Shown piece by piece: positions 1 to 7,361 of a stretch of 20,018 nt of DNA. Numbering within the stretch: position 1 is the first letter of the stretch; every line of letters begins with the position of its first letter. The notes under the pieces were generated by a model. It was not told the DNA's origin and ran no database searches. It was given only the letters and a program-made list of their open reading frames with translations. The position numbers and the translations under genes are program-made. This DNA comes from Thalassiosira profunda (taxonomy: Eukaryota; Bacillariophyta; Thalassiosirophyceae; Thalassiosirales; Thalassiosiraceae), in NCBI GenBank assembly GCA_036939355.1, contig JALLAP010000109.1, positions 1 to 20,018 of the forward strand, given 5' to 3'.

Positions 1-1795
1 CGTACAAACTCCGGGGCTGGTTCCCGCCCTGCTGCCCCTGCTCCATCATCATCCCGCCGCCACCACCGAGGACGTGGTACTCCTCCATCATCTTGTGGTA
101 CAGGAACCACAAACACTCGGGCATGTGGCGAATGTTGCACGCCTCGCCCCACACGCAGAAAAACAATACCAAATCGACCACCCGGCTGGACACGGAGGGG
201 GGAGCGGCCATCCCCGCCGAGCCAGACGCGCTCATGCGCGAGAAGTGAGGAGGCACGCCCTGGTAGCGACACCACTTCATGTAATTACTGAACACCTTGG
301 CGTGAAGCGCGTGGATCGGGCTGGGGGGCTGCAGCGCCGGAGGCAAGATGTGGGAATTCATGTACCGGCGATTGTTGCTCAACAACACCAAGAGGTGCTC
401 GGCCTGGTTTCTGACGGACGAATCCTGAAAGCCAAAGAAGTTGCCGAGGTCCTCGCACGCCGAGTAGACCATGTTGGCGTACTCGCTGAGGCGGGGAGGC
501 AAATCGGCCGGATCGAACATGTTGAACGCCTCCGTGGGGGTGGGCGTGGAGTACACGGGCTTGGGGGACGTGTCGATCGCGGGCTTGAGCGTCTCGTCGT
601 CCTCGGCGGCCGATTCGTCCATGGGGGTGTACCCTCCCCGAAGGTAGTGGAGGAGGCTCGGATCGCGGTAGGCGATGACGGCGGCGGTGACGGCGGTGCA
701 GACGAGCCACGCCAACGAGAGGTAGTGCCCGTCGAGCTTGGAGTGGGCGTTGGCGGGATAATCGTAGCCAAGGGCGACGTCGCGGAGGAAGCGCAGGCCG
801 TTCTTGGCGGCGACGGAGAAGACGAGTCCCCCGAGGAGGAGGACGTCGCCCAGCTTGAGCACTAGGGGGTTGTAGATCCTGTGTAGGGGTTGTGTGTGTG
901 TGAATGTGAGAGAGTTGTTTCGGAGGCATGTGAAATGTCGAACGAGATTGCGGCCTCCGGCTCCGGCTCCTCTCCGCGTCAGTGCACATCACGTGCACAC
1001 TTTGTCCAATCCAATTGGCAAAGCGACCCGCATACGATATGGATGCCCTCTCGAAACGTCTCATTCCGCTGCTTTATTGCACCAAACTGTCAAGCCATCA
1101 GAAGAGGACAAAAGATGTGCTCATTCCATATCACCCGACCAATCTCTCTCAGGGGAACACAGCAACCCTCCAGATTGTTCATGGCCCTAAGTCGACATTC
1201 CCACCCAGAGAATCTTCCTCGCACTTAGCACTCCTCTCCGCATCTTGCGGCGAACTCACCTGGTCGTCATGACGCCCCCCAGCACCGCCAGCCCCGGGCC
1301 CAAAATCGCGAAGCCCCACTTCCCCAACCACGGGACGCATCCGGCCACCACCAAGGCCACGCCACTCCCCAGCGTGACCCCCGCGAGAGGCCGGGGGAGC
1401 AAGCTCCCCAAGGCGGCGCCCACGAGGGCGGCGGTGAACGCCAACACGAAGAGGGCGACGTGCGCAAATTCCACGTCCTTGCGCTGGCTGGAGCTCGACG
1501 CGGAGCTCGCCATCGAGGCGCCGCTGAGTCCGGCGACGCCGCTTTTCCCGCTGCCGGTGTGGGGGCCGAAGAACATGGGCAGCAGATACGCGAACGTACA
1601 AAACGCCCCGAGGATGGCCGTCAAGAGGGCGGTGAGCCGTCGGCGCTTTTTGACGCCCGCGATGCTCCATAAGAGGAGCAGCGCGAGGAGCATGCGCAGG
1701 AGGGGCTCCAAGTAAGCGACGGCGGAGGAGATGCGGTGGTAGGTCACGCCGCGGGCGGCCCAGCCGCCGGCGGCGGCGTGGAGGAGGCTCGTCAT
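1..1795 (-). CDS. 1,3-beta-glucan (callose) synthase, N-terminal part, truncated by window edge
   Basis: Glycosyltransferase family 48 enzymes make 1,3-beta-glucan from UDP-glucose at a membrane. Exon 1 is 1795-1260 and exon 2 is 878-1. The 381-nt intron has donor GTGAGT and acceptor ACACAG, and the phase closes exactly (..MTT-R-IYNPLVLKLGD..). An in-frame TGA lies 12 nt upstream of the chosen ATG at 1795. About 471 residues are in the window. The first ~180 hold several hydrophobic segments (for example around residues 30-45, 55-75, 110-135 and 140-178), and two more follow just after the intron. Next comes sequence typical of the callose synthase N-terminus: LGNFFGFQ, NQAEHLLVLLSNNRRY, FSNYMKWCRYQGVPP, and near residues 409-445 the FKS1_dom1 signature with FFCVWGEACNIRHMPECLWF. 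The catalytic domain lies beyond the left edge. The 5' end faces the HTTM gene. In an ochrophyte it would most likely make chrysolaminarin or callose-type glucan (inference). A GT-rich tract sits near the acceptor end of the intron. Confidence 0.9.
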
Positions 1796-2380
1796 GGCCT
1801 CGTTTCAGTGTATTCCCCGTCTACCGACCTTCCTCGCGCGAGACGATTGTTTTGATCAAAATATCTCCACCCAAACTCTCGTTCAGAGTGCACACCAATA
1901 GATACCCCGCGATCGACGCTCCTGCCGCGGCGCCCGCTCCCTCTCGATCCAATCCGCTGCGCGCCTTCCACCAAACAGCCGCGGCCCGTCGAACAATGGC
2001 AAAGGCCTCCTCCCTGCCGCCGTCGTTGCGGGCTCTTCCTTTCAACGCGCCGAGGAAGCGACAAGCTGACAGCAAAAAAAGCGCTGCTCGTCCTCACTGA
2101 CGTTTCTACATACGAGGGAATCAGTACCGAATTTGGAGGGTTGCAGGCAAATCTTCCGCGATGCGGATGGGTGATGTTTGTCCGAGTACCACGAGGACAG
2201 CCTACGAGGGTTTGAGTGAGTATCTTCAACAAAGATTGTTTTGCAATTAGTATATCTTCCGTATTAGTTCCTACGTGGGTAGAAATTGGTCGCGCACGAG
2301 TGGACTCAGTTCCTCCTCTCTTGCTCGCCCGGCGCCCGCCTCGCTCCATCACATCAACCTCATTCACCCCGCCATCCATC
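1796..2380. other. Divergent intergenic region between glucan synthase and HTTM genes
   Basis: This 585-bp stretch separates two divergent start codons and so should hold both promoters. It is more AT-rich around 2080-2290 than the flanking exons. No convincing TATA box or known operator was recognised. It contains one weak minus-strand coding candidate at 1821-2065. Confidence 0.6.
1821..2065 (-). CDS. Possible small uncharacterised exon
   Basis: The minus strand is open from 2075 to a TAG at 1821-1823. It encodes about 80 residues of natural-looking composition, including a glycine/alanine-rich hydrophobic stretch (GAGAAAGASIAGYLLVCTL) that could be one membrane helix. There is no ATG at its 5' end. 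A polypyrimidine run followed by CAG (TTTTTTTGCTGTCAG on the minus strand) makes 2065 a plausible exon start. An upstream exon could not be joined without meeting stops, and the stop lies only 25 bp from the glucan synthase start codon. It may be the last exon of a tiny gene or chance. The family is not recognised. Confidence 0.2.
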
Positions 2381-4267
2381 ATGAAGGGCGACGGCACTCC
2401 CTCCAGCGGCGGCGGCCGCGGTCGCAGGGGATGGAGGGCGGCCCTCGGTTCAAATCCCGAGGCCGTGGCGCTCTATCGAATGTCGCTCGGCGCCGTGCTG
2501 CTCGTCGAGGTGGCCTCGCGGTTCCAATACCTGCACGCGTTTTACAGCGACGAGGGGTAAGCTGAATCGATGCGTGTGATGGCTTCGATGGAGGTTCCCG
2601 CTGTTGCTTGATTTTGCACTTACAAGGTGCTTACTCTGTTCATCGCCGCGGCGGACCATTTGTCGCATCCTTTCTCACATCACTGCAATCTGCCACACCC
2701 ATCACCCATCACCCATCGCCCATCAACACCGAAAGCACCCTGCCGCTGCGCCTCCTCCTCCCCAAGACGGACTCCCTCTACAAGCTCCTCTGCGTCCACT
2801 GCTACTCGGGTTCGATGCCCTACCTCCAATTCCTGCTGTCGCTCCAGGTGGTATTGGCCATTATGTTGATCGTGGGATACCGGACGCGGATCGCGGCCGT
2901 CGGGAGCTGGATTTTGTACCTCAGTTTGACGCTGCGGAACACGTGGCTCAATTTCATATTGGACAGGTGAGGATATTGGATTGCGTGTTTGTGAATGCTG
3001 AGAGGATGCATCCTGCAGAAAGAGGTCGCATTGAACTGCTCACATCTTGTGCACATTCTTCAACATGCAGGACTTTCACCACCTCCTCTTCTATTCGATG
3101 TTCCTCCCGCTCGACGCGACATGGGCCATCGACGCCCGCCCCAAAGGCCAACGCACTGCGTCCCAAACGTTCGTCAGCCCTGCCATCGTCGCGCTCAAGC
3201 TCCTGGTTGCGTGGCTGTACTGGGACGCGGGCTACGGCAAATATTCCGATCCGTTGCGGGGATGGACTCTTAATCCCCTGCCCAACGGCGGCGCCGGCCA
3301 CGGCCTGCCGGCGTTGGACACGTACGTCCGGCACACCGTCGCGGCGCGGTACCTGTACGGCCTCCTCGGGCCGGAGGGGTTGCGATACATGACGCCGACG
3401 GTGGTTTACGCGGAGATGTTCTGTGGTCCGGCCGCATTGCTGGGGAGCTTTTGCGGGAGCAAGAGGGCGGTGTATGGAGTGGCGATGCTCATGGTGTCGA
3501 TGCATGCGGGGATTGCGCTCACGATGCGGAATACGGTGCTGCTGGGCGCGGTCGCGTGCGTGCCGTGGTGCGTATTCCTTCCTGAGGGTGTGGGGCAGGA
3601 CCTTGGCTTGTCGACTTTGACCGGTGGAAAAGAGAATGGCGCAGTGGCAAACGGCAACACTCGTGGATCGAAAAAGTCTTTGATCAGACAACATGGCCTA
3701 TCTGCAATCCTCCTTGGCGCCTTCATTTCCGGATCCATTTGGTTCGAGGTCTTCAGCCAACAATGCAACCAAAGCATGGAACACGTGTGGTCGACTCTCC
3801 TCCACAACCGATGGAACGTTTTTGTTGGCGCCGAGGAGTACGTGACGTGGGAGATTGCACCGGGACGTCTGCTCGACGGATCGGTCGTGGACGTGTGGTC
3901 CAAGTCCGATGAGGTATCGTGGGAGATGCCAGGGGCAGGGGCGCCTTGCACGTCAACGGCCCGGGCGGGTCGGTGGCGATCGTTTCCGTACCTTGCTGAG
4001 ATAGAAGGGGAGGGTGGAGAGGTGCTGTGGAGCTACTTGTGCCGACAGTGGGATGCAGAGAATGGAGTGCACGAGGGGAACGAGGGCCGGCGATTGCTGC
4101 GGTTCAACTTCTTCATGCTCCAGGCGGACGTACTGCCCAAAATGGGCTTCTCCGCGACGAGGAAGAGGCTGATACATTCCCACGATTGCTTGTCCAACTC
4201 CAACTTTGCACAAAAGAATGACACAGATGGAAGCAGCTACGACTTTTCATCATCTAGTGAATTGTAA
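2381..4267 (+). CDS. HTTM domain / vitamin K-dependent gamma-carboxylase-like membrane protein
   Basis: Exons are 2381-2556, 2736-2966 and 3071-4267. Intron 1 (GTAAGC..AAAG) closes in frame to read [12 protein letters not shown]. Intron 2 (GTGAGG..GCAG) fits by sequence but leaves the frame one base short. The family pattern is clear: [25 protein letters not shown], a GYRTRIAAV helix, NTWLNFILD, then [40 protein letters not shown] and [12 protein letters not shown], with several hydrophobic helices to about residue 350. The C-terminal ~200 residues match the tail common in HTTM proteins: [36 protein letters not shown] and a closing SHDC. The expected length is about 534 residues. HTTM proteins include the gamma-glutamyl carboxylase, but most algal and bacterial members have no proven activity, so carboxylation is not claimed. 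The stop lies 37 bp from the stop of the convergent MYND gene. Confidence 0.85.
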
Positions 4268-4304
4268 GCAACACATCATCCTTTCTGCGTCAACATTGTT
4301 CCCA

Positions 4305-5354
4305 CTATTCCCACTTGATGCAATATTGCTTGTGCCCAGTCTCCTCCGCCTTCCAGTGCTGCACCTGGCAGTCCTTGCTGCAATACCACGCCGCGCGGCA
4401 TCTCGAGCATCGCAGGAATGTCTTGTCGGGCGGTGATTGGCTGTTGCATCTGAAGCACATGCTGCTTGCCTTCTCATCCAGCTCTTTCAATAGTGAGATG
4501 GCGGTTTGATCTCCCGCATCAGCTGCCCGTCGAAGCCACTGCATCCCTCTCGTAAAGTTTGGATTATCTCGAGGCCAAAAACGCGGTGGTAAATGTGGAT
4601 TTGGGTGGACAAAAGCAGTCCCCAACAGGGCCATCGACGGCGCGTGCCCCCTCTCAGCGGCTGGTGTCAATATTCGGATAGCCTCTTCTGTTGATTCCTC
4701 AAAGTCTCCTTCGCCGTAGTAGTAATATACACCCAGCTTGAAACAAGCCATATCATGGCCCTTCGACGCCGAACCAATCAGATGGCGCGAGAATTCAGAT
4801 ACATTGCCCTCATTTTTGAACATGTGCGCAAGCACGAACTCAGCAATTGCGTGGCCCTGCTCTGTCGCGGCCAACCACCACCGTTTTGCTTCTGTTGTTG
4901 ATTTTGGAAAACCATCTACGCCATCTTGATATCTGTGGCCTACCAAATATTGGCACATGGGGTCTCCCTTTTCAGCCCCAAGCATCAATATCTCCGTGCC
5001 CCTTCCGACGTTTCTCTCCACGCCTTCCACACCTTGAAAATATCTCAACGCCAACTCTCGGTGCAATGTGAGAGGTAGCTGCCCCCTCTTAAATCTGTCG
5101 ATCATTATCCTCCCTGCATCATCGCCCGTAGGGTTTTGGGCTCGACAGAGTGAGCACGCGCTGGCGAGCTGCTCTGCTGCTCGCCGCTCATCCTCCGTCC
5201 GGAACCCGTTCGCGGACGCCCTTTCCAAATACGCGATCCTCTTGACATTGCACTTTTTGCACACCCACCGGCCACAGCAGATATGTATCACCCGGCGTGA
5301 CAAATCCCAAAAGGGTGGCAGGGGTTCGAGGCAGACGGGGCAATCCTCCTCCAT
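4305..5354 (-). CDS. RING-like, Sel1-repeat and MYND zinc-finger protein (paralogue 1)
   Basis: A single-exon 349-residue protein. The frame stays open upstream to 5555 without another ATG, so the ATG at 5354 is chosen; it immediately precedes the first zinc motif. Residues 5-71 form a cysteine-rich RING-like module: CPVC, HICC, CKKC and CSLC, with no His in the usual RING position except H24. Residues ~95-290 hold Sel1-like repeats (GDPMCQYLVGHRYQDG, STTEAKRWWLAATEQGHA, STEEAIRILTPAAERGHA, GMQWLRRAADAGDQTA). The C-terminus is a complete MYND finger: CFRCN, CSRCRAAWYCSKDC, then HW..GHKQYC. Such proteins are usually protein-protein scaffolds, and E3 ligase activity is possible but unproven. 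Two relatives lie in this window, at 16.1-17.15 kb and after 19.77 kb. It is divergent from POR (385 bp between start codons) and convergent with the HTTM gene. Confidence 0.85.
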   Translation of the reverse strand: MEEDCPVCLEPLPPFWDLSRRVIHICCGRWVCKKCNVKRIAYLERASANGFRTEDERRAAEQLASACSLCRAQNPTGDDAGRIMIDRFKRGQLPLTLHRELALRYFQGVEGVERNVGRGTEILMLGAEKGDPMCQYLVGHRYQDGVDGFPKSTTEAKRWWLAATEQGHAIAEFVLAHMFKNEGNVSEFSRHLIGSASKGHDMACFKLGVYYYYGEGDFEESTEEAIRILTPAAERGHAPSMALLGTAFVHPNPHLPPRFWPRDNPNFTRGMQWLRRAADAGDQTAISLLKELDEKASSMCFRCNSQSPPDKTFLRCSRCRAAWYCSKDCQVQHWKAEETGHKQYCIKWE

Positions 5355-5739
5355 CGGGTGTTGGATGGTGCAGCACAGTGCCAGCTGCGCAGTTTGTTGC
5401 GTATTCTCCACTTTCTTTGGGGCTTTTTTGTAATCATCGCAACCGGCCACCAGCCCCCGTCGCCGGCCACTCGCCCAAGTATTGACAGACGTGCTGAGGG
5501 CGCCGTGGGCTCCTCGCGACGGGTGGGCTGCTTGGCGGCCTTGCGGAGCGGACAATTAATACCTAGCAGGGGGGCGGGAATGAAGAAGGTGGGAAAATGT
5601 GAAGTGCTGGCCTACCTAAGTACCTACGTAAAATAGCTAACGGGCACCACGCATGTCGGTCGTCACTCAGCCGAGATCTGCGAGATCAGCCGTCACCGCG
5701 CCAGCGGCGGTCGAGCTGGCACACTTCCTCCTCACCCCG
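5355..5739. other. Divergent intergenic region, MYND paralogue 1 / POR
   Basis: This 385-bp gap probably holds both promoters. An in-frame ATG at 5653 would add 29 residues to POR, but that extension would bury the signal peptide. AT-rich sequence with repeated CTAC/GTAC elements lies at 5610-5640. No other gene was seen. Confidence 0.5.
5620..5631 (+). promoter_or_regulatory. 12-mer GTACCTACGTAA shared with another promoter
   Basis: The exact reverse complement, TTACGTAGGTAC, occurs at 17334-17345. Both copies lie about 110 bp upstream of a start codon (POR at 5740 and the Stc1-like gene at 17456). A regulatory role is only suggested by this placement. Confidence 0.25.
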
Positions 5740-7243
5740 ATGAAGCGCCCTCTCCTCCTGGCCGCCCTCCTCGCCGCCCCGGCGCGGGGCTTCGTCGCCC
5801 CCCGCCCGCTCGCGGCGGGCCAATCCACGCGCCTTTTTGCGTCGGCCGGCGACGAATCGCCCTCCTCCGCGATCGACCGCCGCGCCGCCCTCGGGCAGGG
5901 AGGCGCGGCCCTCTCCTCGCTGCTCCTCGCGGACGTGCTCGCGGGCGGGGCCCTGCCGGCGGTTGCGGCCGATTACGATGACAGCAAGAAGAAGCGGATT
6001 TTGATCAGTGCGTTGCAATAATTTTTCAATGCGTGTCTTTTTGGCAGCCGAGGATGAACTCTTGCTCACGTCTTGTGTTCCTCTCTATTGCAGCGGGGAG
6101 CAATTCCGGCATCGGCCTCGATGCCGCCCAGCGCATGGCCGTGAGGGGCCATGAGGTCGTGTTGGCTTGCGTGAGTTACTTATATGCATGAATTGTTCAT
6201 TTTGTGCATATGAATGATACTCATCAATACATGCAAAACACAGCGAACGCTCGCCAAGGCCAACGCCGCGGCGGACAAGATAAAAACGAACGTCGCCAAC
6301 TCAAGCGAGGACGCCGTGGACGCCAACAAGCTCCTGAAATCGCTCAAATTGATCCCGATGGAGTGCGACCTCGCCGACCTCGCCTCGATCGATTCATTTG
6401 TCAACAATCTCAAGGGGAAGCCGTCGTTTGATGCTGTCTGCTACAACGCGGGGCTGGCGCGGAACACGGAGGCGAAAGACGTACTGCGGACGAAACAGGG
6501 GTTCGAATTGACCGTGGGGACCAATCACCTGGGGCACTTTTACCTGCACCACAAATTGCTGCCGCTGATCGACAAGGACCGCGGGCGCATCGTCGTGACG
6601 GCGTCGAGCGTCCACGATCCTGACTCCCAGGGCGGGGCGCAGGGCGTGCCGGCGACGCTGGGGGATTTCGAGGGGTTCGAGCGGGCGGTGGCTGGCGGCA
6701 CGAGGCAGTTCGACATGGTGGATGGAAAAGAGTTCAACGCCGACAAGGCCTACAAGGACAGCAAGCTTTGCAACGTGTTGTGGACGCGGGAGATGCAGCG
6801 GAGGCTCGATGCGAGCGGGTCAAAGATTACGGCCAACAGTTTCACGCCGGGGCTGATCGTTGGGTCCGGCCTTTTCAGAGATCAGAATCCGGTGTTCACC
6901 AAATTGTTCGATGTTGCCGCAACGAACCTCCTGAAGGTCGGAGAGACGACGTCGTATGGGGGCGGGGCGCTGGAGTACGTCACACTGAGCGAGAAGGTGG
7001 GCCAACAGGGCGGACTGTATTATTTCAGCGAACCGGGGTCGAGCAAGTTTGGAGATGCGGCGTACGGAAAACAGTTTGCTGCATCGGNTGTATTATTTCA
7101 GCGAACCGGGGTCGAGCAAGTTTGGAGATGCGGCGTACGGAAAACAGTTTGCTGCATCGGATGTGAGCAAGGAGGCCAAGGCGAGCGACGACGGCAAGGC
7201 CGCAAGATTTTGGGATCTAAGCGCGAAGCTCGTCGGGATATGA
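5740..7243 (+). CDS. POR: Light-dependent protochlorophyllide oxidoreductase, plastid
   Basis: POR reduces protochlorophyllide to chlorophyllide with NADPH and light. Exons are 5740-6007, 6094-6170 and 6244-7243. Both introns (86 and 73 nt, GT-AG) close in phase to give RILITGSNSGIGLDAAQRMA and VVLACRTLAKANAA. After removal of a 73-base assembly duplication inside exon 3 the gene has 424 codons including the stop. Visible motifs are the Rossmann TGSNSGIG, YNAG, TNHLGHFYLHHKLLPLI, TASSVHDPDSQGGAQG and the catalytic YKDSK, then NSFTPGLIVGSGLFRDQNP and GGLYYFSEPGSSKFG. The start at 5740 gives a signal peptide (MKRPLLLAALLAAPARG) followed by FVAP, as expected for four-membrane red-lineage plastids. 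Next come DRRAALGQ, a hydrophobic stretch and AVAA, which resembles a twin-arginine thylakoid signal. An in-frame ATG at 5653 is the alternative start. The gene converges on the 5-phosphatase gene. Confidence 0.95.
7016..7160. repeat. 72-bp perfect duplication around one N (assembly artefact) in POR
   Basis: Bases 7016-7087 are repeated exactly at 7089-7160 with N at 7088. The insertion of 73 bases shifts the POR frame. Collapsing it joins QFAAS to DVSKEAKASDDGKAARFW and the stop at 7241-7243. Two other sites in the window have the same 72+1 geometry. Confidence 0.95.
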
Positions 7244-7361
7244 GAGGGAAATGGGCGGAGGAAAGACTATCGCTCCCGTGGGATTGCCAGTTAAGACTTG
7301 ACTTTACTCATGCAGATATTATCGCCACAAATTGTGGATGCACATCATCCACCCACTCTTT

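Noticed and set aside
74..865. 263-codon plus-strand frame
   Set aside because: Antisense shadow of glucan synthase exon 2, whose minus-strand reading gives the FKS1 signature; the plus product is Arg/Val/Gly-rich low-information sequence.
1792..2397. 201-codon minus-strand frame over the divergent promoter
   Set aside because: It overlaps HTTM exon 1 and has no domain; the alternative frame at 1821-2065 is the more coding-like.
2604..3392. 262-codon plus-strand frame overlapping HTTM exons 2 and 3
   Set aside because: It runs through both introns in a frame that gives Ser/Arg/Thr-rich noise, while the HTTM family reading uses other frames.
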